Assembly: GCF_007860075.1 (NCBI RefSeq)
Contig: NZ_SJPP01000002.1
Span: 1,240,001-1,304,000, forward strand
Length of the DNA: 64,000 nucleotides
Source: Symmachiella macrocystis
Lineage (GTDB): Bacteria > Planctomycetota > Planctomycetia > Planctomycetales > Planctomycetaceae
Reading direction: 5' to 3'
In this document: one piece after another, positions 45,080 through 54,800 of the stretch
How the letters are laid out: each line of letters starts with the position of its first letter
How positions within the stretch are numbered: position 1 is the first letter of the stretch
Position numbers and translations under genes: made by a program
The notes under the pieces: model-generated
The model's input: the letters and a program-made list of their open reading frames with translations, nothing else
Database searches by the model: none
Told to the model about the DNA's origin: nothing

Positions 45080-46339
45080 ATGATGAATCCATTACGCGCA
45101 GGCGACCGCGCCCAATGCGTTGCGGCCCTGCTGCTGCCGACATTAGCTCTCCTAGCCTGCTCCGGGTGCCGGATGTTTGAAGCACCGGTTGCCGGCGCTG
45201 CGCAACCCGCGCTCAACTGGTTCGCCAATTTTGGGAACGACGACGCGCAAATGTCGCCGCCGCTGGACATCAATTCCATTCGCCCCACACCACAGACCGC
45301 CCAAGTCCAACCGGGGGATCTGTTGGAAATCACCGTCTCGAATCTGTTTCAGCCGGAGGAACCGCACACGTTCCCGGCCCGGATTCACACGGACGGCAGC
45401 CTCGAAATTCCGTTATTGGGCCAACCGGTCGTCACGGGTCTGACTCGCGCCGACATCGAAAAAGGCCTGAAAGATGAATATCAACGCCGCGAACTGCTGG
45501 TGAATCCGACCGTGATTGTTCGGGAATTGGAAGTACCGCGCGTCAAAGTCTATGTCGAAGGAGCGGTCGAACGCCCCGGCATCATCGCCCTGCCCCGCGA
45601 AGATGCCAGCGTCTATTCGGCATTGGTTTCGGCGGGACTGAAAACGAACGCCGGCGGTCAAATTTCCGTAGCGCGACCGCTCAACCTCCAGGCAGTGGCG
45701 CCGATTGCGGAAACGGCAGCCCTGTTTGCATTGGCCGATGAGACACTCGATCAAATACCAGGGGTAACCCCCAATGACACCGTCAATCCACTCCCCTTGG
45801 AATCAGAAACTGTAAGTGAAGAACTCTTGGAAATTGCTGCAGATCAGATTGCACCAGCGATTGCTGCGGCCCCAGCGGTCAACGCGGTTTCCGATGATCA
45901 GCCGCAATCTGGTTCACCGGGAACTGAATATGAAATCATCTGGTTCGACGCACAGCGCGAAGAGGACCGCCGGGCGTTGATCGAACTGCAACTTGGTGAA
46001 GGGGATATCGTTGGCATTAGCGAATTGGTGCCCCCCATCAAAGTTTTGGGCTCGGTACAAAACCCCGGATCATTCAATATTCCCAACAGCAATAACATCA
46101 CGCTGGTGGATGCCGTGCGATTGGCCGGTGGCGTCAAAAACGAAGATGATGCTCTGAAAATCACGCTGATGCGGCTGAATGAAACAGGTTGGCCCGGTCG
46201 CAATTGGTCGCGATCGTGGGAGGAATTGGAAGCGAATCCACAACAGTCTCCGGCTATTCAACCGGGCGACGTGATTCACGTCGAGCGTCCGGCCGGAAGT
46301 AAGCTTAAGCAAACAGTCGAGGGATGGTTGAGCAAATGA
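45080..46339 (+). CDS. Wza-like polysaccharide export lipoprotein
   Basis: 419 residues from the double ATG at 45080/45083. Lipoprotein signal: LLLPTLALLACSGC, with a LLAC lipobox. The Poly_export domain (about 70-150) has VQPGDLLEITVSNLFQPEE and RIHTDGSLEIPLLGQPVV; an SLBB-type segment follows (VYVEGAVERPGIIALPRE), and a second one lies after a Pro/Glu/Ala-rich spacer (IKVLGSVQNPGSFNIPNSN). The protein would form the periplasm/outer-membrane channel for exopolysaccharide. Its last codon overlaps the next start (ATGA), so the two are translationally coupled. Confidence 0.88.
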   Translation: MMNPLRAGDRAQCVAALLLPTLALLACSGCRMFEAPVAGAAQPALNWFANFGNDDAQMSPPLDINSIRPTPQTAQVQPGDLLEITVSNLFQPEEPHTFPARIHTDGSLEIPLLGQPVVTGLTRADIEKGLKDEYQRRELLVNPTVIVRELEVPRVKVYVEGAVERPGIIALPREDASVYSALVSAGLKTNAGGQISVARPLNLQAVAPIAETAALFALADETLDQIPGVTPNDTVNPLPLESETVSEELLEIAADQIAPAIAAAPAVNAVSDDQPQSGSPGTEYEIIWFDAQREEDRRALIELQLGEGDIVGISELVPPIKVLGSVQNPGSFNIPNSNNITLVDAVRLAGGVKNEDDALKITLMRLNETGWPGRNWSRSWEELEANPQQSPAIQPGDVIHVERPAGSKLKQTVEGWLSK

Positions 46340-47751
46340 AAATGAAAATCAAACTAAATCTGCATAAAATCATCCGCAAACCATGGGCGGCCGCCATCGC
46401 TGCATTGGGTGTTTGCCTGATCCATTATTTGACGGCAACGACCGTGCTGGAAACGACCGTCAACGTCAAACCGCATGATCAACCGGTCGACCCCAAGTCG
46501 ATGTCCGAGATTCCCGAAGCGGTTTTTGACCACGCCTTCGCCGCTCTCGATGCGCAGCGCACCCAAGCGGGCAAACCGCTGCTTGATCTCAACGCGGTCG
46601 CGCAACAGTTGTCAGTTTCCTTCAACGAAGACGATCAAACGTTGCAGCTGCGCTGCCTCAGCCAGGACGCCGGCGAAGCGGAGTCGATTCTGAATGCTCT
46701 CGCAGACGGCTATGTGGAGAACTCACGGCAACTCAAATCGAGCGTGGCCCTGCCCCGCATCGAAGAGTTAAAAGAAGATAATCAAGAAACACAGCAGCAA
46801 CTGCAAACCGGCAAGACAACCATTGCTGCTATCAAAAGCCAGCTGGATGAGGAATCACTCTCTGAAACGGCCCAATTGGCTTCACTGGAACGGATCAAGA
46901 GTTTCTCCGCCCAAATCGTTGAAGCCAAAGCGGATCGCCTTGATGCGGAAAACCGTTATCACGAAGCAACCCAAGAACTTGAAACCGGTTCAGCCGTGCA
47001 TCTTGTAGCAGCCCAACTCTCGACCGGCTCGGCTAAGGAGATCGTCCAAGCGGTGATGAGCCATGTGGACTTAGTCGACGAATTGCAACGATTGCGGCAA
47101 ACTGAGCGTGAGTACTCGCAATACTATGGAGTGCGTCACCCGCGAATGATTGAAATTCAGTCCAAACAAGCGGAGTTGCTGCGGCAAATCGATGACCTCT
47201 CTGAACCGGGTTCAGGAATCCAACAGATTGCCACGACCGACCAGCCGGACCAAAATGATCGCCGGGCGCTGTTACTGAGGACCTTGGCTATCGATTTGCG
47301 TCAAAAGCAAACACGGGAAGACGATCTGCAAGACCAATGGGACTTGGAGCAAGCCCGACTCACCCGGCATTCCGAACTGCAAGACCGTCTTCAGCAAGCG
47401 CAACTGGAAACGCAGGCAGCTGAAAAGGAACTCAAGTCGATCAAAGCAAAAATCGCCACCACCACAACAGGCCATAAAGCACACGCCACGATCCTCGCGC
47501 CGGCTGCTACAGCAACGGAACCGGTCTCTCCGTCGTTTTGGGGACACGTGTTGTGGGGTTGTCTTGCCGCTGTGGCCGTGGGATTGCTGAGCCGGTGGGC
47601 TTTCAAAGACTTGAAACAAGCGACAGCGGACTCTTCGACACCGTTGAGTTCCACCACGGAAACCGCAGAGACATCGGGGCAACCTCCTTTGTACGCGCGA
47701 CGGTTGATGCGTCTGGCCAAATTAAATCGCAATCAAGAAGCCACGTCGTAA
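46336..47751 (+). CDS. Wzz-like chain-length/co-polymerase protein
   Basis: 471 residues. First membrane segment AAAIAALGVCLIHYLTATTV (about 18-37), then a periplasmic region with long coiled coils (about 130-395, Gln/Glu/Ala/Leu-rich) and a second membrane segment (WGHVLWGCLAAVAVGLLSRW, about 397-416), followed by a cytoplasmic tail of about 55 residues. This is the polysaccharide co-polymerase arrangement without the BY-kinase domain; there is no Walker motif or Tyr cluster. Coupled to the Wza-like gene by an ATGA overlap. No kinase, transferase or polymerase gene is adjacent. Confidence 0.82.
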   Translation: MKMKIKLNLHKIIRKPWAAAIAALGVCLIHYLTATTVLETTVNVKPHDQPVDPKSMSEIPEAVFDHAFAALDAQRTQAGKPLLDLNAVAQQLSVSFNEDDQTLQLRCLSQDAGEAESILNALADGYVENSRQLKSSVALPRIEELKEDNQETQQQLQTGKTTIAAIKSQLDEESLSETAQLASLERIKSFSAQIVEAKADRLDAENRYHEATQELETGSAVHLVAAQLSTGSAKEIVQAVMSHVDLVDELQRLRQTEREYSQYYGVRHPRMIEIQSKQAELLRQIDDLSEPGSGIQQIATTDQPDQNDRRALLLRTLAIDLRQKQTREDDLQDQWDLEQARLTRHSELQDRLQQAQLETQAAEKELKSIKAKIATTTTGHKAHATILAPAATATEPVSPSFWGHVLWGCLAAVAVGLLSRWAFKDLKQATADSSTPLSSTTETAETSGQPPLYARRLMRLAKLNRNQEATS

Positions 47752-47898
47752 GTCGACAATTTGAGGTCGGAGGGGACCGATGCCGGCGTGCGAATTGGTT
47801 CGTGAAGCAGTCAAGGTGCTGGCATAGCGGGGCAAAGTGTGTAGAATCGGGACATTCATTTGCCACGATTCTTGTCACCCCGAACTGCGAGCCACCCG

Positions 47899-48777
47899 AT
47901 GCCCAGCCGCGCTGAAACCGAGTACCGCTACGAAAAATTGACCTGGCCCGAAATCAATGATGCGGTCGATCTCGGCAAGGTCTGTATCATTCCCGTAGGT
48001 GCGGTCGAACAGCATGGTCCGCATTTGCCGTTGGACGTTGATTTGGTCTGTCCCGGCGGCGTTGCTCAGGGTGCCGGGCAAGAAATGACGGATAAAATTC
48101 TGGTCCTGCCCACGATCCCCTATGGCTACACCGGGCATGTGATGGATTTTCCCGGAACGATCAACACGCACTACGAGACGTTCATCCGCCAAGTGCTCGA
48201 CGTTACGAAGTCGTTGGCGTACCACGGCTTTAAGAAGATCATTCTGCTCAACGGGCATGGTTCGAATATGCCCAACTTGGATCTCGCGGCGCGGCGCACC
48301 AATCTGGAAACCGATGCGGAATGCGTGTTGGCGGCTTGGTGGCAACTACTCACAGTCGATCCGGAGTTCATTCCCAGTTGGCGGGAAAGCAAATTCCCCG
48401 GAGGTTGTGCGCATGCGGGCGAACTTGAGACGTCGATGTATCTGTATCTGGACGGCGACAATGTTCGCAAGGATTTGATCAAAAGCGGCGTGATCTCTTT
48501 CAACGAAGAGGAGAGCCCTTTCAACTGGGTTGATGTCTTCTCCGCTGGCCCGGCGACGCTCGTTTCCTGGACGAGCAGTTACTCCGATACGGGCGTGTTG
48601 GGCGAAGCGGAATTGGCCACTGCGGAAAAAGGGGAGCGCGTGTATCGCGAAGCGGTCAAACAACTCTGCGCTTTCGTGAACTACTTCGGCCCGCGCCCCA
48701 AAGATCAACGCGGCCGCCACCAACGCCACGCTCCCTCGATGCCAATCCCGTGGGGACAACGTCCGATTGAGGATTGA
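47899..48777 (+). CDS. creatininase-family amidohydrolase
   Basis: 292 residues from ATG 47899 (MPSRAETE). Metal-site motifs of the creatininase family are present: GAVEQHGPHLPLDVD (34-48; Glu37, His39 and Asp residues), LNGHGSN (117-123) and CAHAGELETS (170-179). Members hydrolyse creatinine, formamide adducts (FAPy), or 2-amino groups in F420 or mycofactocin pathways; the substrate here is not shown by context. Cytosolic. A frame to 47860 adds 13 residues but lacks support. A perfect hairpin follows at 48826. Confidence 0.9.
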   Translation: MPSRAETEYRYEKLTWPEINDAVDLGKVCIIPVGAVEQHGPHLPLDVDLVCPGGVAQGAGQEMTDKILVLPTIPYGYTGHVMDFPGTINTHYETFIRQVLDVTKSLAYHGFKKIILLNGHGSNMPNLDLAARRTNLETDAECVLAAWWQLLTVDPEFIPSWRESKFPGGCAHAGELETSMYLYLDGDNVRKDLIKSGVISFNEEESPFNWVDVFSAGPATLVSWTSSYSDTGVLGEAELATAEKGERVYREAVKQLCAFVNYFGPRPKDQRGRHQRHAPSMPIPWGQRPIED

Positions 48778-48825
48778 AGTCGTTACGCGCCAACGAAATG
48801 GGCGTGAACGAGAATTTAGGCCACA

Positions 48826-48875
48826 GACTGTAGGAAGAGCATTAGGATTGGATTGCCAATGCTCTTCCTACAGTC
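48826..48875. repeat. perfect 18-bp inverted repeat
   Basis: GACTGTAGGAAGAGCATT (48826-48843) is exactly complementary to 48858-48875, with a 14-bp loop. There is no T run on either side, so it is not a typical intrinsic terminator. It lies between the creatininase and mutY genes. Confidence 0.85.
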
Positions 48876-48958
48876 TACGGTCTAAAGCCTACTGTCTATT
48901 CACCACTCAGAGGCGAATTTCGTTCTCCTCTCAAACTACAAAGCCTGATTCCTCACGG

Positions 48959-50113
48959 ATGAAATCATTCGACACGGACATCCTTGCAGAGTTCGACGCT
49001 GATTGGCGGCAGCGGTTTCGTGGTCAGTTGCGGCGGTGGTATGCGCGGTATGGTCGCGAATTGCCCTGGCGCAATAGCCACGATCCGTATCGTGTTTGGA
49101 TCAGCGAAATCATGCTGCAACAAACGACGGTCACAGCGGTCGTTCCCTATTTCAAGCGATTCCTCGCACGCTTCCCAGATGTACCGACGTTGGCTGCAGG
49201 AGAAGAAAACGACGTGCTGCGGATGTGGGAGGGGTTGGGGTATTACAGCCGGGCGCGGAATATTCACAAGGCGGCTCGCACCATCGTCGCCGATTTTGAC
49301 GGCGATTTTCCACAAGATGTCGCGGCACTGGAAGCGTTGCCCGGCATTGGACGTTATACGGCTGGGGCGATTGTCTCGTTTGCGTATGATCGTCCCGCAG
49401 CGATTGTCGAGGCCAACACCTTGAGGCTGTACAGCCGATTGTTGGGATACGAACAGGACCCGCGTTCGAGCGGCGGACAACGATTGCTGTGGCAGTTTGC
49501 GGAATCAATTCTACCGCGCAAACAGCCGGGGACGTTCAACCAAGCGTTGATGGATCTGGGGGCGACGGTCTGTACCCCGGCAGATCCGAAATGTCATACG
49601 TGTCCGGTCAAATCGGGTTGCCGCGCGTTTCAATCCGGAACACAGGACCGTATTCCGGTTGCACAAAAGCGACCGGAGCTCACCGACGTAACCGAAGCCG
49701 CTGTCGCTATTCAGCACAACGAAGAATACTTGCTGTGTCGACGCCCCCACGGCGAACGCTGGGCCGGGCTGTGGGACTTTCCTCGTTTTGCAACTTCGGA
49801 ATACCCCGCCCCCCACAATGGCCGCGATCTGCGGAAAATTCGTGGCGAACTGGAAGGCCATCTTAAAAAGCAACTTGGACTGGCAGTCAACGTCGAGGAC
49901 CTACTGAAACAGTTCCGCCACAGCGTCACACGGTACCGAATTCAACTGTTGTGCTTCGAGGGCACATTGTCCGACACATCCACGCAACCAAATGTCGAAG
50001 AATACGTCTGGGTCTGCTCGTCAGACTTCCACAATTATCCATTGTCGGTAACGGGACGGAAATTTGCTGATATTTTGGTGAACAAACGGTCTGAACTCCC
50101 GTTTATCGATTAG
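48959..50113 (+). CDS. mutY: A/G-specific adenine DNA glycosylase
   Basis: 384 residues. Excises adenine mispaired with 8-oxoguanine in base-excision repair. Seen: LPWRNSHDPYRVWISEIMLQQ with Glu50 (catalytic acid), helix-hairpin-helix LPGIGRYTAG (127-136) and the [4Fe-4S] cysteines 205, 212, 215 and 221 in C-x6-C-x2-C-x5-C. The C-terminal half is a MutT-like 8-oxoG-recognition domain. Oddity: the segment equivalent to E. coli ILDGNVKRV reads IVEANTLRL, placing Glu151 where the catalytic Asp normally is. The start at 48959 (MKSFDTD) fits family length; the frame open from 48767 runs through the hairpin. Confidence 0.92.
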   Translation: MKSFDTDILAEFDADWRQRFRGQLRRWYARYGRELPWRNSHDPYRVWISEIMLQQTTVTAVVPYFKRFLARFPDVPTLAAGEENDVLRMWEGLGYYSRARNIHKAARTIVADFDGDFPQDVAALEALPGIGRYTAGAIVSFAYDRPAAIVEANTLRLYSRLLGYEQDPRSSGGQRLLWQFAESILPRKQPGTFNQALMDLGATVCTPADPKCHTCPVKSGCRAFQSGTQDRIPVAQKRPELTDVTEAAVAIQHNEEYLLCRRPHGERWAGLWDFPRFATSEYPAPHNGRDLRKIRGELEGHLKKQLGLAVNVEDLLKQFRHSVTRYRIQLLCFEGTLSDTSTQPNVEEYVWVCSSDFHNYPLSVTGRKFADILVNKRSELPFID

Positions 50114-50240
50114 GCGAACATCTGCATCACAATCGTGCGGCTGTGTGGCGCAAGTTGTTTTGTCCGCCGTATTTGCCGGTAGGAACGTCCTCGCAGCCTG
50201 AAACTCGTGGAAATCCTCTACCCCCGTCCTAGTTCACAGC

Positions 50241-50246
50241 TATAAT
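50241..50246 (+). promoter_or_regulatory. possible -10 box
   Basis: Exact TATAAT, without a recognisable -35. If used, transcription starts near 50253, making the upstream in-frame ATG at 50248 unusable and favouring the start at 50332. Confidence 0.3.
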
Positions 50247-50331
50247 ATTGATGGAGGGGCGAGCACCGAGTCATCGCAGGACGATGGGCTTTGTGGTCGG
50301 TCCCAGGCAAGGTAATTCCGCACGGAGCGCA

Positions 50332-51312
50332 ATGACCACTCGTACACCTCAATCCCCTGAAGAGACGCAACGCCAGTCGACTTCGACCAGCACAGCGTCG
50401 GCACCGCAACGACCGGGTGACGGAAAAAATTCTGTCCGCGCGCGTCTGAGTAAGGAATCCGCAAAACGTCAGCGTGCGTTAGCACCCGTCGCGGCTGAGT
50501 CTCCGACCATCTGGGAGACGATTCAGACTTGGCGACGAGAATTGCGTCAATGGGCAACTGGTCCCGAGGGGATGTCGTTGGTTGTCTCAGCTGGGGTGCA
50601 TGTGCTGCTGTTTATGGGCATCGCCTTGGTGTTGTATCTGTGCGGAATGCGTCTTGAGGACCACCTCGGGGATCGGGGTCCGATCAACGCACTCTTTACG
50701 GAAACAAACGTTGATAATAAGCAGCCACTGGAAACGTTGGCTGACACGGAGTTTGAACTGACCGACACCCTTGCTGATGCCAGCGAACTGTCGGCGTTGA
50801 ATTCAGAATCGATCACAGACAATGTGCGATTCGTCCCGGATATGGTGCTGAGTGATTTCGGCGATACGGCCGCCACATTGCCCGCGCTGCCTCAGAATGC
50901 GTTGGACATGGTGAACGAAGGGGGCGGCAACGGCAAGTCCTGGAAGCGCGGCGGATTTGCAATGCCAAAGAACAAAGGCAAAGTGATCACCCGCGGAAGT
51001 TTTTCGGTCTGGACGGTTCCCGAAGATCCCGAACCGTTCAAATCCTACAAGATTGTGATTCAGTTGAATCGTCTTGTCCCCATTCGTGACTTACGCGCCG
51101 ATGTAACCGGCACCGTGACCGGCACCGACGGTTATCGTGCCAGCATTGGCCGTGTGCAGAAGGGAATTCACTTTCCACGCCAATTGGTGATTCCCAAAGC
51201 CCGGCAAATTGCCATCGAAATTCCACCGGCGAAATTTGAGCTGGTCCGGGACATCATCGAAGTCCACTCCAAAAAACTCGACGAAAAGCAACGGATCGAA
51301 ATCATATTTTAA
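50332..51312 (+). CDS. single-pass membrane protein, TonB-like layout
   Basis: 326 residues from ATG 50332, with GGAG 6 nt upstream. The cytoplasmic N-terminus is Ser/Thr/Gln-rich and then basic; a single membrane segment (LVVSAGVHVLLFMGIALVLY) is followed by an acidic, Leu/Ala/Asp-rich region with internal similarity (LADTEFELTDTLADASELS). A C-terminal beta-rich domain starts GSFSVWTVPEDPEPFKSYKI and ends EKQRIEIIF. The layout recalls TonB/GltJ-type periplasm-spanning proteins, but no family is certain. Monocistronic, convergent with the phosphodiesterase. Confidence 0.65.
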   Translation: MTTRTPQSPEETQRQSTSTSTASAPQRPGDGKNSVRARLSKESAKRQRALAPVAAESPTIWETIQTWRRELRQWATGPEGMSLVVSAGVHVLLFMGIALVLYLCGMRLEDHLGDRGPINALFTETNVDNKQPLETLADTEFELTDTLADASELSALNSESITDNVRFVPDMVLSDFGDTAATLPALPQNALDMVNEGGGNGKSWKRGGFAMPKNKGKVITRGSFSVWTVPEDPEPFKSYKIVIQLNRLVPIRDLRADVTGTVTGTDGYRASIGRVQKGIHFPRQLVIPKARQIAIEIPPAKFELVRDIIEVHSKKLDEKQRIEIIF

Positions 51313-51383
51313 CGATCCGGAGTGTCCGAGTCCCCCATGTTGCTTGCTAACATCGGTGGGTTGCGACGCTCGCGGTGTCTCTG

Positions 51384-51410
51384 AAAAAAGCCTCACGCAA
51401 AGCCGCAAAG
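51384..51410. repeat. outer inverted repeat, left arm
   Basis: AAAAAAGCCTCACGC followed by AAAGCCGCAAAG. Complementary, with a few gaps, to 51702-51737. Together the arms enclose a family B element and most of the gap 51313-51808, which holds no gene. Confidence 0.6.
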
Positions 51411-51491
51411 GGTTTATTGGCAAAGCGAATATTTTGTGGGACAAGTACGAGTCTGTTTTCGAAATACGACTTCGTAATTTCATTTAGCACA

Positions 51492-51604
51492 GCGGGAGGG
51501 CGAAGCTCCTGCTGAGCCGCTTTCTTCCCCTGGGCGTGCAGTGATCCGACGGGTTTGGTAAGCGTTTTGGTCCATCGCGGCTCGGCGGGAGCCTCGCCCT
51601 CCCC
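51492..51604. repeat. inverted-repeat element family B, copy 2
   Basis: Arms GCGGGAGGGCGAAGCTCC... and ...GGAGCCTCGCCCTCCC nearly identical to those at 28878 and 28995, with a different centre of about 60 bp. Confidence 0.75.
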
Positions 51605-51701
51605 ATTGATCACATACTCTAAGTGGTCGCTGGTCCGAATAGCCGCACGACGTTCCCAAGTCTTCACAAACGCCGAAAGGCAACTTACCGTCTTTTGTCT
51701 T

Positions 51702-51737
51702 CTTTGCGACTTTGCGCCTTGGCGTGAGGCCTTTTTT
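51702..51737. repeat. outer inverted repeat, right arm
   Basis: CTTTGCGACTTTGCGCC then GGCGTGAGGCCTTTTTTT. Partner of 51384-51410. The GGCGTGAGGC/TTTGCGCC words are typical of a dispersed element in many bacterial genomes. Confidence 0.6.
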
Positions 51738-51808
51738 TGGCGCAGCCCATAAGCCAATAGGGACATCGCAACGCACCCGATGCACGCGAGGCGTAGCCGT
51801 GCGGGGTG

Positions 51809-54800
51809 TTATTGCACGAGGATTTCCGGGGGTGTTTTTCGCGATGCGTTGATTGCGCGGTCGACGTTGTTCTCAAGGCCGTTGAGCACGGTTTCGTCCA
51901 AGACTTCGACCATCAACCGCTGAACGTACTTGTAGACATCCCAGTAGCCGTCTTGGACGCCGTCCACAGCGCGATTGACTTTCGGAGCGCCGAGCACGGT
52001 GTTGCGGCCAACTTTATCAGAGATTTTTTCATCAAGCCGTGTCCCTCGATTTTGCAACCAATCGACGACGCCATTCGCACGGTACATATTCCCCGACGAC
52101 GTCAAACTATAGTCTCCTAGCGAGACCTCTGAGACGTTCAGAGCATGGGTCCCTTCGGTGACCCACTTGTGACGGGATCGCCGACCGCGACGTTCGATGC
52201 TGTTCACCGCTTTTGTAACCGGCTTCTTTTTGTCTTTGCCGGGAGCGAAGGCATCGTCTACCAATCGAAAGACGCTCCAATCTCCGACGGTCAAAGCGTT
52301 GTAAGCGATGTTGTTGACGTCCCAGGGGCTGCCGGGGCGATTGACGGAGATTGGTTTTCGATCAAATTCGGGAACCGGCGCATAATCCAGTTTGTCCCAT
52401 GCCTGCAGGTCCACGTCGCGCCAATGCACCGGCGTATCGTCGGCTGACGGTTCCGCTGCAGCGGTCGTGAAGACGGTGCGACGGACTGTTCCTTCAAACC
52501 ATTCTGGACGTGTCTTGACCGAAGCCATCGTCAAGATCGTGGGTGTCAGGTCGGCCAAACGGGCTGGTTCGTGAATCCGCGCGCCGCGACGAATATTCGG
52601 TCCCGACACGTACCAAGTGGCCCGCACCGCATCGGCCAATGGGTAACCGTGCGTCGTTCCGGGTGTGTTCTGCGTTCCGAAAAACCAACCATGCCGGGCT
52701 GTCACGACAAGATCGGGGGCGTATTCTTGCTCACGGACTTTGAGGTGATCTTGCCACAACATATGCCGAGTGAGCGTCACCACGCCATCGGGATATTCGG
52801 TCGGCGCCGTCAGTTGCAGCCACTTTTCCTCATTGTGGTAGTAGGTAAAGTACTGCGGCCAGACTTCCTGCAGCAGTTTGAGCGGATCGGTTTTGGGATT
52901 CTCCACGACATCGAATTCGGCTGCGCCATTTGCGCCGGGACGGACATTGTTGACGACCGTATAGCGATACTCCCAGCCCCCTTTTTTGCGTTCCCGCCGG
53001 TCAATGATCGCCTGTCCGCGGTCCGCCGTGGTGATCAGGATCGAACGATCATCCAGTTTCATCAACGCTAAATCGACAGGGTTTTGTTCTTCCCCCGCAT
53101 GGTTGACCGCTCGCGAGCTGACGATGTATTGCGGTAAATCGACCGCCGGTAAATGCGGGGCGATTTGGTAGGCCAATAAATCGGCCGGACGGTTGGGGCC
53201 GCTCCAATCTCCCGACTGATAATTTCCTCTGGGCAAAAAGATGCGTGCGGCCCCGTCGGAATTTCCGTCGACATAAACCATCTTGTCTTTGGTATCGCCG
53301 GTGTGCCAGTTCTCTAATCGGTGTTGTCGCACCGAGAGACCTAACCCGCCGCCGAGCCAACGGCCGTCGGCTGTGACTTCCCGTTCGCGGAATAACAGTT
53401 CATGCACCAGATCGTACCGCGTCAAATGGGTCTTGCGGCCTCCCAGATGCCCATGGTCGCTGACCAACACGAGATACGTATTCTGCAACCGTCCCTGCGC
53501 CCGCAGTTCTTCGGTCACATCTCCCACGAGAACATCCGCCATGGCGATTGTTTTACGCGTCGTGCCAAATTGTCCGCGACAATACTTGTGGCTGACAGAG
53601 TCGGTCTCGGGCAGCCAGATCACCGTCAGCGGCTGTTCGCGATTGAGCAAATGCCGGACAGCGAAGTGCGCGTTGGCATCGTCGATATATCGCCAAGCCT
53701 GATGAGCCTGGAAATAGGGCAAATTCCGCGCGAGACTTCGTGTCCACATAGACGGAGGTGCATCAGTCATGATGGGCAAAACTCCGGTCGCCCAATCGTT
53801 CCCCTCGACGCGGAGGTAATCATAAACCGCTGGAATGCCGGTCCGTTTTGAGGACTTCCAACGAATCTCTGCTTCGTTGCCCTCGAAATAACCCACCGAC
53901 GCAGCCTGGGCATTGTGTATTAATTTGTCCGTCCCGTGCGGCCGCAGAAGCCTTGATGTCCGACTGGGGCCCATGGGATCCAAACCGGACTCCGATTCCA
54001 GCCGTTGCCTGCTGAAGCGAATTTGCCCCTTGATGCCATGCCGGTCGGAAAAACATCCGGTCCACATCGTTCCGTTGGAGGTGATTGTATCGGAGGGAAA
54101 CGCGGTAAAGGTGTTCCGCATGTGTGTTCCGCCGTCGATAAAATGTTCCGTCAGATGCGGTACATGGTGCATCGCCGACATTTCTTCCAACACGTCGGGC
54201 CGCAGTCCATCGACGTAAAACACAACCACGGAACATCCCGCCGCCGGTAGCCCTTCCGGTGCGTCGCGGCGAACATCCTGCCGGAACGACACGGGCTGCA
54301 CGGTGTCGGGTTTGGAGACCTCGACATAGAATTCACCGGAATTGTCGGTCAGATCGAAGTCGTTGACGCCCAAATACAAGCGGCCGGTCGACTCAGCCGC
54401 AATGCTCATTCCGTCGCCGACAAAAAACGGACGTCCCTCGCCGATACGGCCGATCAGGCAATAACAAGGCGCCGGTCCGCTGCCCGCTGCCGGCAAGGGG
54501 AATTCTTGATGCCCCTGAGAATCGTCGTAGAAAAAAGTCCCCGCCGGTCCCGCTTCGGATTGCTCGATTTCCTGCTCGGTTTGGGGAATGAGATGGCGAA
54601 TTTTCCCGTGTGCCACCAACGTCACCGATTCTCCCGACTGCACGTCCACACCGCTATCGACCCATTGGGCATTGGCAGGCACGACCAAGGCATCTCCCGA
54701 AACACCGCGCATATCACACGTCAATTCAGGCACGGCAACGTCGTGATGACAACCACTACTCAAAGCGCATAACCACAGACAGACCACAACTCCAAGAGCT

